A program made the position numbers and the translations under genes. A DNA stretch of 20,175 nt, from the NCBI GenBank assembly GCA_964577305.1, contig CAZNYS010000064.1, positions 1 through 20,175 of the forward strand. Direction: 5' to 3'. The DNA comes from UBA9300 sp964577305 (GTDB taxonomy: Bacteria; Bacteroidota; Bacteroidia; Bacteroidales; VadinHA17). Below, in pieces: positions 7,469 to 15,436 of the stretch (the stretch's first letter is position 1; each line of letters starts with the position of its first letter). Below the pieces are notes generated by a model. It was not told where the DNA came from. It was given only the letters and a program-made list of their open reading frames with translations, and did not search any database.

Positions 7469-8854
7469 TTATAGATCAACAATATAGAGATCTTTATCTA
7501 TGTTCAACCCCGAGTAATTTATTTCAATGGAAATGCCATTTTCTTTAATGATCAATTTTTTCTCGTCTTCGATAATCTCAGGTACCTGCTTCAACCCGTT
7601 GATCATCAGCCTGGTTATCCGGTACACGTCGTTGAACCATGTGATGCATGGATGGTTCATTATCCTCAGGTTTCCACTTTCATTGCCGGCCGAAAAGATA
7701 ACTCTGTGATAAACTCCGCCGTCATCCAGGATCTCCATCTCCAGCGGTTCGAACAACCTGATAATGAATGGATTGTCCGAAGAACGGATCTCGATCCTGT
7801 AGCCCGGTGTGTCGAAGAACTTTTCTATCTCGGCCTTCTTTCTAGCCTGCCATTCACTGAAATCTGCTTCTGCGGCCGCTTTCATAGTGTCGATCTCCCA
7901 GGTTTCGAAATCTCTCTTCGGGACTGGCGACTCGTCGAGGACCGCTTTCAGGATATCTTCCAGAAAAAGACTGTCGTTTCTTTCAAGATGCAATTTCCAG
8001 TCAGCACTCAGCCTGTCAAGCGTCATAGCCATCCACCTTCCCTCTACATAGCCGAGGTCACGTATCCCGGCCGGTGCAATGCCATTTGTGATATTTGAGG
8101 CATTGAGAGGATCTAAATCCCGGGCTCTTTTCTCGATATAATCCGATAATCCCTCCGAAAGCTGCAGTTCATTCTCATAATGAGCGAATTCGTGAGCTAC
8201 CAGGCCAAGCCTATCCTCCCTTAATTGTCGTGCCATTTTCGCCCATCCTGCAATATTTTTTCGTTCACTGGAAACAACAGCCCTTTTAAAAGCTTCTTTT
8301 TCCATCCGTCGCAAAAGCAATGCTTCAGCTGTTTCGTCCGGGTATCTAAGCAGCAAACCGTCATTTTGCAGCCAGCCCGGGTGATGGGTTCTCTGAAAGA
8401 TATGAAACTGCTCATGGACGATGATGCCAGCCATATCCTTTAGATCATATTTTTCTCCGGTCCTTCTTGAGAAGGTGCTCAGTATACTTGTCGCCGTCCA
8501 ATTATCTCCCAGGCGGACTATGGAATTTCCCCGTACCAGGGGATACTGTCCATTATATACGTACACCTCCTGGTCTATATCGGACCGTACAAAGCCTTCG
8601 GCAGCTTTTCTGGAATTAAACAGGTAAGTGTTGAGGCTATCATATACCAGAACAGGTATTTCTGAAACCCTGAATCCTGGCCAGAGCTTATCAATCTTAC
8701 TGTCGGATGCCAGTTCCATTACCTTGAAAACATCCGCTACAGGTGCGATTGGCTCTTCCTGGCCCAGAGCGGTTTTGCCCATACAAAGAAGAAACGTTGC
8801 CAACATAATCATGCTGGCCCTGCTACCAAATCCGTAAATCGATCTATTTTTCAT
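7469..8854 (-). CDS. Putative secreted zinc metallopeptidase with two HExxH motifs
   Basis: 461 residues with a signal peptide (hydrophobic core about 14-25, likely cleavage near ALGQ-EE). HEQFH at 147-151 follows the hydrophobic stretch MAGIIV, as in gluzincin active-site helices. A second motif, HEFAH at 221-225, is followed by SEGLSDYIE at 233-241. An EG-x-x-D/A-Y segment often supplies the third, glutamate zinc ligand in such families, so HEQFH plus Glu234 would make a plausible site. The role of the second HExxH is unclear. The C-terminal part (about 350-461) looks beta-rich. It lies 78 bp after the CBM9/esterase gene and may be cotranscribed with it. The exact peptidase family is not recognised. 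By eye the DNA is richer in G+C than the neighbouring esterase gene. Confidence 0.65.
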   Translation of the reverse strand: MKNRSIYGFGSRASMIMLATFLLCMGKTALGQEEPIAPVADVFKVMELASDSKIDKLWPGFRVSEIPVLVYDSLNTYLFNSRKAAEGFVRSDIDQEVYVYNGQYPLVRGNSIVRLGDNWTATSILSTFSRRTGEKYDLKDMAGIIVHEQFHIFQRTHHPGWLQNDGLLLRYPDETAEALLLRRMEKEAFKRAVVSSERKNIAGWAKMARQLREDRLGLVAHEFAHYENELQLSEGLSDYIEKRARDLDPLNASNITNGIAPAGIRDLGYVEGRWMAMTLDRLSADWKLHLERNDSLFLEDILKAVLDESPVPKRDFETWEIDTMKAAAEADFSEWQARKKAEIEKFFDTPGYRIEIRSSDNPFIIRLFEPLEMEILDDGGVYHRVIFSAGNESGNLRIMNHPCITWFNDVYRITRLMINGLKQVPEIIEDEKKLIIKENGISIEINYSGLNIDKDLYIVDL

Positions 8855-8932
8855 AATTATAACTGTTTTAATTCTTCTATTAATTTTGCATCCATCCGGT
8901 AAAGTGACACGCTCAAGGCTAAGCCTTGTTTC

Positions 8933-10870
8933 TCACAGATCCAAGTGTCCACGACAGGTTTTAATCCACTCATCAAACTTGCTGGTAAACTCAGATCCGG
9001 ATGGAACTGAGTGCCCATATCCTGTATATATATCTTTTGTAATATCAGCTCCAATTCGCTCCAGCTTTATAATCATCTTTTGGGTTAAAGGATAAGGACA
9101 ATTCAGGTCATTTACACCATGGTATATGAATATTGGTATATCTTTAAAACACCTGATATACTTCTGCTTTAGAAAATTAGGGTAGGCCCCTCCCCTTTCT
9201 TTCATAAAAATGTTGATTTTCGGCTCACCTGCAATTATTGCTATTGCCTTGTATCGTTGGGGATTTTCGTAAAAGGTCCGGTAAACTCCATATCCCCCCA
9301 TTGAAAACCCTGAAAGAAAAATGTTACATGTATCTATCTTGAAATTTCTTATAACATCGTCAATAGCCTCATTTATATCCATCTGCGATTCAGGAGTACC
9401 GTAGTAATTCGATATTCCCCTCCCGTTTGGAGCAATGCATATGAAATCGTTCCGAACGATGTAATTATGATTTCTCAAGGCATTCAGGTCGGTCCTTCCG
9501 CTACCATGCAGAAAAACCATTAACGGATAAGTTTTGGAAGGATCATAAATATCCGGTAATTTGATGGAGTATGGCCTTAGAGTGCTATCAATACCCGAGA
9601 AAAATGCCCTTCGATGATCCTCATTCAGGGTTAAAAGGCCTTGCTTGCCACTTAAATAATTGGTCACTAGTTGATTTAAAAAACATATCTCTTCTGATAA
9701 GTTATCATAGATATAATGCTTGTTCAAGTTCTGAAGCTTGCTTTCCGCTTCATTGCAGTAATACAGCAGGCAATTATAATCACCGGGTAATATTTCATCT
9801 TTCATTGAAAAAAGATCCTCTTTTATTTGTGGAACATTTATTTCAGGGAGAATGGAAAAATTAACATACAAATTGCAAACATCAGGTGATTCAACTTTTA
9901 TAGTATATAATCCAGGTTTGACTTCAGGAAAATTGAGTGATATATAATTAGATTGCATGTGCACATCATATTTCAATTCGTGGTAGTTATGATAAACTTC
10001 CTTACCTTCTTTGTCTAACAGGAATATTTTCATCCTTTTATTTATCTTTCGATTTGCATAATCGAAGAAAATAACCTCTACGGTATCGTTTTCAAAGTAG
10101 TTTCTTCTGCTCAGTCTCCAGTATAATTTCTCATTTAGTGTATCTGGTTTTTCAAATACAAGTGGTAAGTATTTCCGGCCACTCGACTCAGATGGGAGAC
10201 TAAAATCCCAAAATAGCCCCCTTATAATTGGTATTGACTTATTGCTGAAAGCTTTAAGGAACCACAGGTTGGTACCAATGACCATATTATCCCAGGGATG
10301 GAAAGGATATGCTCTTTGCCAGGGTAGCAAAAGTTCAAAAGAGATCACTCCGTTGTGTTCGGCAAATTTTGTTTTAACATCCTCTGTTAGCTTCTTAAGC
10401 TCGGTCGCATTATCCTTATACCAGATAATTTTTTCGGCCCACTTCTGCTCCTCAATCTCTTGCGGGGAGAATCCATAAACATAGAACTTGTTGGTAAATT
10501 TTCCTCCTTCAGTTCCATCAGCCAAAAGGAATATTGCCCCATCACCATTCTGGTAACCCCTGTCTTTGCAGGTTATACTATCCGCTTTCCCCTCCATATA
10601 AATATACAGGAAATCTACAGTATAAGCTATTCGATAATTCGCCTCTCTAAAACTTTTAAATAGGAATAAATCGATTTTCATAGGTAATTCTCTGATAGGC
10701 AGGAATTTAAGGCTTTCATCAAGAAACCCATCAATGATCGGGGTACATCGTATGTAATCTACTTCAGGTACAATTTGGTTTTTCTGTGCTTCACATACTG
10801 AATTATAATTTAAATTCAGGAATACATATAGCAATATTATAGCCGTTTTTAAAATATTTCTAATTATCAT
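8933..10870 (-). CDS. Secreted CBM9-like plus alpha/beta-hydrolase (esterase) fusion
   Basis: 645 residues. Signal peptide about 1-28 (Cys26 precedes EAQ but is a poor lipobox). Residues about 35-240 resemble the carbohydrate-binding family 9-like domain: the opening IRCTPIIDGFLDES, then YIYMEGKA, DGAIFLLADG and ISFELLLPW. A linker beta-domain (about 245-345) follows. The C-terminal 430-640 is an alpha/beta hydrolase of the CE1/PHB-depolymerase-like type: oxyanion strand YPLMVFLHGSG (448-458), nucleophile Ser523 in GFSMGG, Asp588 in HGVND and His620 in GYGHSVP. The triad is complete. A carbohydrate ester substrate such as feruloyl or acetyl xylan would suit the xylose genes nearby, but that is inference; a peptidase or other esterase cannot be excluded. 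Confidence 0.82.
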   Translation of the reverse strand: MIIRNILKTAIILLYVFLNLNYNSVCEAQKNQIVPEVDYIRCTPIIDGFLDESLKFLPIRELPMKIDLFLFKSFREANYRIAYTVDFLYIYMEGKADSITCKDRGYQNGDGAIFLLADGTEGGKFTNKFYVYGFSPQEIEEQKWAEKIIWYKDNATELKKLTEDVKTKFAEHNGVISFELLLPWQRAYPFHPWDNMVIGTNLWFLKAFSNKSIPIIRGLFWDFSLPSESSGRKYLPLVFEKPDTLNEKLYWRLSRRNYFENDTVEVIFFDYANRKINKRMKIFLLDKEGKEVYHNYHELKYDVHMQSNYISLNFPEVKPGLYTIKVESPDVCNLYVNFSILPEINVPQIKEDLFSMKDEILPGDYNCLLYYCNEAESKLQNLNKHYIYDNLSEEICFLNQLVTNYLSGKQGLLTLNEDHRRAFFSGIDSTLRPYSIKLPDIYDPSKTYPLMVFLHGSGRTDLNALRNHNYIVRNDFICIAPNGRGISNYYGTPESQMDINEAIDDVIRNFKIDTCNIFLSGFSMGGYGVYRTFYENPQRYKAIAIIAGEPKINIFMKERGGAYPNFLKQKYIRCFKDIPIFIYHGVNDLNCPYPLTQKMIIKLERIGADITKDIYTGYGHSVPSGSEFTSKFDEWIKTCRGHLDL

Positions 10871-11060
10871 TTTTTAAGAATACTGTGTTTGAAAAAACTT
10901 GATAAATACAGGTATTTCTTCGTGCTGACTCTCCAAATATATTCAGTTATATAAAAGATACCTGTTCCCTTTTGTCCTTTCATAGATAATACCTTATTGA
11001 TTCTAATACATCGAACTGAATCTGCATTTTTTTGGTTGTGTGATTGGCGGCCAATAATCT

Positions 11061-12314
11061 TTATTCATTGTTATCATTGTATACACTATTAATGGCGGCT
11101 ATAATCTCTATGTTTAGTCTTCCATACATCCCGGAATTCCCCATAATGACCGCTCCCGTACCGCGTTCAGGCCAGCCTATAGGCCAGCAATTTAAACCAG
11201 GGTAATTATTCCCTGGATGGGTAAACAATAAATCTTTTCCTTCGCCCATCAGGAAAACACCCAAACCTTCATCAAATGGTAAAGGAAATTGTTCTTTATC
11301 AATCTCACATTGTTTGGTAAAAAGTTGCATAGCCATTTCCTGTGATAGTATTTTATCAGATTTTCCCTGATAGGAAAGCATAAGTTCAATTATAAATTTT
11401 GCAAGGTCAGTAGGAGTAGTGGTCAGGCCTCCGTGTGCCAGAGCTGTCAGATGCATAGCTGGTTTTCGTGAATTACCTTCTTCATCATGAGGCATTGCTT
11501 CACGTTTTCTTTTTTCAGGATCCAGGGGGTAGGCAAAGGTACTGTTCGACATTTCAAGTGGCTCAAATATAATTTCTTTAGCAATCTGCTGAAATGTTTT
11601 TCCCGATACATCTTCCAGCACAAGTTGTATGACATTATAACCTATATTCGAATATTGCCAGCGTGAGCCAGGCACATATTCAGGTATGGCTGGATTGTTT
11701 TTAGCTGGTAATTCTCCATTTAAAACATTTATTAATGTTGGATAATCCATACTTTCATCATGACTGTAATTTGTACCGGGTATGCCTGACTGATGGGTTA
11801 ACAACCGGCGCAGCGTTACTTTTTCCTGCGCTGTGAATTCGTTTTCCGGCACCTGCCATGACTTCAAATAGTGATTCACATTGGTATCTAATTCTATAAG
11901 GCCCTTTTCTATAAAATTAAGGGCCAATAATGCTGTTAATAATTTACTGGTAGATGCCGCTTCAAAGATGGTTTCAGTCGTTACAGGTAAACCTGTGTTA
12001 ATATCCATTGTACCATATCCTTTTGCCCACTCAATTTTATAATTATTGATCACCGCTATGCTCACTCCGGGTACTTTGTAATTTTCCATTCTTTCTGCTA
12101 AGCTCATTGGATTGGCAAGCTGGGCAATACTGGGAATAAACATACTATCCATCAGTTCGAATTCAATCTTTCCTTCTTCCAGGTTAAAAATACGTTGTTC
12201 AGTAAGATTGTTTTCAATTCGATTAATTCGCTGCGTGACTTTTTCACTCGTACTTTGCTCTACGCAGGATAGAGTAACCAATGTAAGTGCGGTTATGACC
12301 ATAAATTTTTTCAT
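11061..12314 (-). CDS. Beta-lactamase-family serine hydrolase lipoprotein
   Basis: 417 residues of the PF00144 class (class C beta-lactamase, penicillin-binding and esterase-like). It has a lipoprotein signal (MKKFMVITALTLVTLSC, Cys17). The SxxK nucleophile motif is Ser121-Thr-Ser-Lys124 in FEAASTSKLL, the YxN motif is Tyr221-Ser-Asn223 in WQYSNIGYN, and the third motif is HPGNN at 366-370 (HxG). RRLLTHQSGIPG at 169-180 is typical of the family. Most members are esterases or D-amino-peptide hydrolases, not resistance enzymes, and nothing here points to antibiotic resistance. GGAAA precedes the ATG by 8 bases. It lies about 143 bp downstream of the methyltransferase-like gene on the same strand. 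Confidence 0.9.
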   Translation of the reverse strand: MKKFMVITALTLVTLSCVEQSTSEKVTQRINRIENNLTEQRIFNLEEGKIEFELMDSMFIPSIAQLANPMSLAERMENYKVPGVSIAVINNYKIEWAKGYGTMDINTGLPVTTETIFEAASTSKLLTALLALNFIEKGLIELDTNVNHYLKSWQVPENEFTAQEKVTLRRLLTHQSGIPGTNYSHDESMDYPTLINVLNGELPAKNNPAIPEYVPGSRWQYSNIGYNVIQLVLEDVSGKTFQQIAKEIIFEPLEMSNSTFAYPLDPEKRKREAMPHDEEGNSRKPAMHLTALAHGGLTTTPTDLAKFIIELMLSYQGKSDKILSQEMAMQLFTKQCEIDKEQFPLPFDEGLGVFLMGEGKDLLFTHPGNNYPGLNCWPIGWPERGTGAVIMGNSGMYGRLNIEIIAAINSVYNDNNE

Positions 12315-12457
12315 GATTAATTTCCTTTTATATTGAAGTTAATAATAACAAGATTCCTGACAAGTTCACACCGTTACCTCGTAAAACACCATGAAATATA
12401 CAAAAGAAGCAGTTAATGATTTTAAGTTATAAATTGTATATGCCGATAACTTTCTCA

Positions 12458-13168
12458 TTACCACACAAAAGGGATTAAACGATATTTTGTCTTCCGGCAG
12501 TAATCAGAATACCCTTGAAGATTGGCAATCAGCATTTTTTCTTCGTTAATTATCCGTAATATAATCGCCGGAATTGTACTTACAGAAAACGGAATCAGTG
12601 CCCAGTATGATCCCAGTGCAAGGGGTGTAAACAACATGAATATCAAACCACCTGTGTACATTGGATGTCGCACTATTTTATACGGACCGGTCTCAATTAT
12701 TTTTTGCCCTTCAGTGATTTGAATGATTGCCGAGGCATACCTGTTTTCCTCCATGACCCTTACTATTAACATATAACCCAGAAATACAAATGCGTCAGAT
12801 ATTATAACAAAAGACAACGGAACATTCGACCAGCCAAAGCGAAAATCAAATCCAGGAATCAACAGCCCGATAAATAATACTATTGAAAAAATGTTTTGTA
12901 TTGATTTATGCATCTGTTCTTTTTCACGTCTTTCCAATAGCCTGCTTCCAATAAAACCCGGATCCTTTTTATAAAAATAGGCAATTACAAATAAAGCCGG
13001 AACGAATATTACGATGATATAAATCCATGCTTCAGTATACCGTAAAGAACCGGCTGTAAGGAAAAATAACAAACCAAGAAAAATAAATATCAGTAATACC
13101 CTGATGATAATCTTCATCAACAAATTACTTTGTACATTTTCTGAACGTTTTTTATCATTTGGTTTCAT
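12458..13168 (-). CDS. Isoprenylcysteine-methyltransferase/PEMT-like membrane protein
   Basis: 236 residues with several transmembrane segments (about 18-40, 46-66, 92-112, 116-135, 170-200). The C-terminal half carries the hallmark GPYKIVRHPMYTGGL followed by NEEKMLIANLQGYSDYCRKTKYRLIPF, the SAM-binding pattern of the ICMT/phospholipid methyltransferase group (PF04191/PF04140). It likely methylates a lipid or small hydrophobic compound at the membrane; the substrate in bacteria is generally unknown. Translation may start at 13168 or at the internal Met18 (13117). A second protein of the same broad group lies at 14183-14752. Confidence 0.82.
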   Translation of the reverse strand: MKPNDKKRSENVQSNLLMKIIIRVLLIFIFLGLLFFLTAGSLRYTEAWIYIIVIFVPALFVIAYFYKKDPGFIGSRLLERREKEQMHKSIQNIFSIVLFIGLLIPGFDFRFGWSNVPLSFVIISDAFVFLGYMLIVRVMEENRYASAIIQITEGQKIIETGPYKIVRHPMYTGGLIFMLFTPLALGSYWALIPFSVSTIPAIILRIINEEKMLIANLQGYSDYCRKTKYRLIPFVW

Positions 13169-13261
13169 ATGTTACAATTTTTTGCATGAAAATTTCATAT
13201 TCGTTTCACTATTTACTTCTCATTAATTTCTGTTTGATTTATTGCATATAACGCTGTGCTT

Positions 13262-13326
13262 AATTTACTGTCCTTCCTGACATCATTGAATACAAATTTC
13301 ACCCGTTGCAAGGTATTACACTGATA
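13262..13326 (-). pseudogene. Frameshifted fragment of the NTF2-like gene
   Basis: About 65 bp align by eye with 6974-7039 inside the NTF2-like gene at roughly 80-85% identity, sharing TGACATCATTGA, CAAATTTCA and TTACACTGATA. One base is missing relative to the intact gene. Read on the minus strand, the fragment gives ISVIPCN in one frame and RVKFVFNDVRKDSKL in the next, against ISVTPYN and RVKFGINDVRQDSTF in the intact protein. Stop codons close both sides. This is best read as the relic of a duplicated copy. Confidence 0.75.
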
Positions 13327-13364
13327 TGATGATACTTATTCATCCTGAATATCATTCTGATGAT

Positions 13365-13868
13365 TTAACTTGCAGTAATCATTTTTTTCTTCAGCCTGAT
13401 ATGTACTGATTGAGTGATTTCAGGCAGATCAATTACAAAATAATCGTTATTGTCTATTCTTGATATCCTGCCTTCAATACCTTTAAGCGGACCGGAGATT
13501 ATTTTTATCTGATCATCACATGAATAGCATTCACATTCATCAATATATTTAATATTATCCGTCTCTATTCTCTGTATTGAATCGATCTGTTTATCGGTTA
13601 TGAATGCAGGAGCATTGCCAAAACTTACATAGCAGATAATTGAATTATAATTCAGTATTGAGAAGAATTCCCTGCAGCTTACTCTTACGAATAAATAACC
13701 CGGGAACATTGGCCGCTCAATCCATTTCTTTCTGTCAGACCAGTAGCTGAGTGTCTTTTTAACGGGAAGATAACTTGAGATACCAAGTCTTTGAATATGG
13801 TTCTTCACCTTAAATTCATGATTCGTTCTCACGAATAAAATATACCACCTGTCATCCCTGTCAACCAT
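13365..13868 (-). CDS. UpxY/NusG-like transcription antiterminator
   Basis: 167 residues. The N-terminal NGN domain is evident: the beginning WYILFVRTNHEFKVKNHIQ, then SSYLPVKKTLSYWSDRKKW and RPMFPGYLFVRV, the NusG RNA-polymerase-binding motif. The C-terminal part has a KOW-like segment, IKIISGPLKGIEGRISRID (about 125-143). Length and sequence style match the specialised NusG paralogues of Bacteroidetes (UpxY/LoaP-like), which stop premature termination in long operons, classically for capsular polysaccharide. No glycosyltransferase or capsule gene is nearby, so it is an orphan here. Downstream lies a long run of same-strand genes reaching xylA. Its own leader holds a nested inverted repeat (13890-13958). 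Confidence 0.88.
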   Translation of the reverse strand: MVDRDDRWYILFVRTNHEFKVKNHIQRLGISSYLPVKKTLSYWSDRKKWIERPMFPGYLFVRVSCREFFSILNYNSIICYVSFGNAPAFITDKQIDSIQRIETDNIKYIDECECYSCDDQIKIISGPLKGIEGRISRIDNNDYFVIDLPEITQSVHIRLKKKMITAS

Positions 13869-13889
13869 GATTCCATTATTGCATTCTTA

Positions 13890-13958
13890 ATACAAGTTCG
13901 CTAATGTGAGTCACATCCTGTCAACTCATTGATGTAAGAATAAATGCCGAACTTGTAT
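13890..13958 (-). promoter_or_regulatory. Nested hairpin in leader of the NusG-like gene
   Basis: ATACAAGTTCG (13890-13900) and CGAACTTGTAT (13948-13958) are perfect 11-bp inverted copies. Inside them TGAGT (13907-13911) pairs with ACTCA (13924-13928). The structure starts 22 bases upstream of the NusG-like start codon. It could be an RNA element used in autoregulation or antiterminator recruitment, or an operator. The rest of the 13869-14182 interval shows two ATCGACGA words (near 14030-14060) and a candidate forward promoter, and no other gene. Confidence 0.5.
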
Positions 13959-14112
13959 ATTTCTGTATAAAGACTCAATATTATCTGTTTTGTTTCATTA
14001 TCCGGGAAAAATTATACTATCTTCATTATCGATCGACGAGCGGACAAATGCATCGACGAAATTATCTGGCTTTAAATCAATCTTTCATCCATCCTTTTTC
14101 AAACCCCTGTTT

Positions 14113-14144
14113 CTTGACTGATAATGAGGACTTTCTTTAATTTG
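14113..14144 (+). promoter_or_regulatory. Candidate promoter of the second methyltransferase-like gene
   Basis: CTTG (14113-14116), 20 bases, then TTAATTTG (14137-14144), a 7/8 match to TAnnTTTG. If correct, transcription would start near 14151. This favours the ATG at 14183 over the one at 14147. Confidence 0.35.
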
Positions 14145-14182
14145 CTATGACATTGTTGTCACAAAATCTTAAATTTACAGTC

Positions 14183-14752
14183 ATGGAATATTCTGTGAGA
14201 TTCATTATTATTTATGCCGTATTACAAATTTGCCTAACCTTAGGAGGGTATTTTTACTATCACAGCTTCATAAGGAAAGTCTACCTGAAAAATAACAAAC
14301 TGCCTTTGCTGATAGGATTCTCTCAGCTTTTTGTGTTTCTCATTCATGGAATTGAGCTGTATTTACCTTATTACATGTTTGAACCATGGTCACTTAAGAG
14401 TGTAGATAAAGTTCATTCAATAATTGGTTTAACTGCAGGTTTAATTTCATTAATCATAGTGTTTGGTGGTTTCATAAATCTTGGAATCTTCTTCAAAACA
14501 ATGGGGACTGAGTCAGGAAAATTAAGAACCAAAGGACTGTATGGAATAACCAGGAATCCTCAGGCAATAGGTTATGGGCTGTTCCTTATAAGTTGCGCTC
14601 TAATCTGGCCATCATGGTATATTATACCTGCCATTATATCCTTTGGAATAATAATACACAGAATGGTCCTTACGGAAGAAATTCATTTACAAAATATATT
14701 TGGTGAGGAATACAAAGAATATTTCCAACACACACCAAGATATTTATTGTAA
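14183..14752 (+). CDS. Multispan membrane protein, ICMT/PEMT-like
   Basis: 189 residues from the chosen start (MEYSVRFIIIYAVLQ); an upstream in-frame ATG at 14147 would add 12 residues but probably lies before the transcript start. Hydrophobic segments lie near residues 5-25, 40-60, 80-105 and 135-160. The C-terminal GLYGITRNPQAIGYGLFL followed by EEIHLQNIFGEEYKEYFQHTPRYL matches the layout of the isoprenylcysteine/phospholipid methyltransferase group. The usual RHPxY is changed to TRNPQAIG, so activity is less certain than for the gene at 12458-13168. It stands alone on the plus strand, divergent from the NusG-like gene. Confidence 0.7.
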   Translation: MEYSVRFIIIYAVLQICLTLGGYFYYHSFIRKVYLKNNKLPLLIGFSQLFVFLIHGIELYLPYYMFEPWSLKSVDKVHSIIGLTAGLISLIIVFGGFINLGIFFKTMGTESGKLRTKGLYGITRNPQAIGYGLFLISCALIWPSWYIIPAIISFGIIIHRMVLTEEIHLQNIFGEEYKEYFQHTPRYLL

Positions 14753-14772
14753 TTAAGAAAAAATAAGATTAA

Positions 14773-15005
14773 CAGCCTGTCAAAAATATTAATTTTCATA
14801 GCCGAAACCTTTATGTTATCCTGGGATTTGGATTAGTCCAGGTAAAGGCAGGAGGAATAGATGCATTAAAAAGCTCAGGGAGTATCAGTCCTGGTATGCT
14901 GATTCTAGCATTTATGGAATATTAATCCTTATAGTTATTGTGTTCATAACATTCTTTGATCCCTTGTGGAAAAGTCATAACAGTACTTTTCTTAATAATG
15001 GATGA
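14773..15005 (+). pseudogene. Decayed membrane-protein ORF (frameshifted)
   Basis: Plus-strand frame 14773-14925 reads as protein-like sequence (VILGFGLVQVKAGGIDALK, then SSGSISPGMLILAFMEY) and ends in TAA. The next frame, from 14916, continues hydrophobic (GILILIVIVFITFFDPLW) to a TGA at 15003-15005. No start codon with a sensible context is seen. The two pieces look like one membrane-protein fragment split by a frameshift. I could not assign a family with confidence. Confidence 0.35.
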
Positions 15006-15011
15006 TGCAGG

Positions 15012-15410
15012 TCACAACACTAATGTCCTTGTGATTTTAGCAACCAGGTCAGAAGTTGGGTCCGGGCACCTGACAAACTCCGTTGTTATTCCATCAGGAT
15101 TAATCACTTTTTCATATGGTGTACCCTCATACGTCCACCCGAGAGTTGCTCCATGCTGAAGTGCAATAATAAAATCATGCATACTACTCAATAACCATGG
15201 GCATATTTTACCAATATCATCAGGGTATTTGAACTTATCTCCTTTTTTGTGACACCAGGTATCTTCCCTTGCTTCAAAAATCTCAATCTCTATTTCATAT
15301 TTTCGCCGGGTTTGTGGTTGTTCAACCTGAGTGCTCCCTTTCAAAACCGGAACTGCTGCCAAACCGGCAATTGTACAGCCGGATTTGCACAAAAATTGTC
15401 TTCTTTTCAT
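15012..15410 (-). CDS. Tat-exported small protein, TIGR04076-like
   Basis: 132 residues from MKRRQFLCKSGC; an upstream in-frame Met at 15446 would place 12 odd residues before a clean twin-arginine signal, so 15410 is chosen. The signal (KRRQFLCK, hydrophobic TIAGLAAVPVL, then GSTQ) suggests Tat export. The mature part (KYEIEIEIFEAR, then CHKKGDKFKYP, GKICPWLLSSMHDFIIALQHG and the final TEFVRCPDPTSDLVAKI) has the C-x4-G-D-x-F, CPW and late CPD pattern of the TIGR04076 family, small proteins of unknown function in anaerobes. Members I know of are usually cytoplasmic and about 90 residues, so the signal is unusual. It sits 61 bp downstream of the beta-propeller gene on the same strand. Confidence 0.6.
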   Translation of the reverse strand: MKRRQFLCKSGCTIAGLAAVPVLKGSTQVEQPQTRRKYEIEIEIFEAREDTWCHKKGDKFKYPDDIGKICPWLLSSMHDFIIALQHGATLGWTYEGTPYEKVINPDGITTEFVRCPDPTSDLVAKITRTLVL

Positions 15411-15436
15411 AATTCTATAGTCTTTAAAATTGTGGC

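Noticed and set aside
7652..8098. 148-codon plus-strand ORF
   Set aside because: Antisense to the peptidase gene, whose protein has a signal peptide and active-site motifs; the plus-strand translation shows no domain, so it is a shadow frame.
11043..11055. 13-bp palindrome ATTGGC-G-GCCAAT after the beta-lactamase-family gene
   Set aside because: Single short palindrome with no T-run on the gene's strand and no second copy noticed; could be chance.
11061..12314. Antibiotic-resistance beta-lactamase
   Set aside because: Motifs fit the broad PF00144 serine hydrolase family, mostly esterases and peptidases; nothing in the context points to resistance.
13365..13868. Capsular polysaccharide locus
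   Set aside because: Only the UpxY-like regulator is present; no glycosyltransferase, flippase or sugar-nucleotide gene is seen in the window.
14773..15005. MotA/ExbB-type channel remnant
   Set aside because: SGSISPGMLI faintly recalls that family, but the match is too short to support the name.
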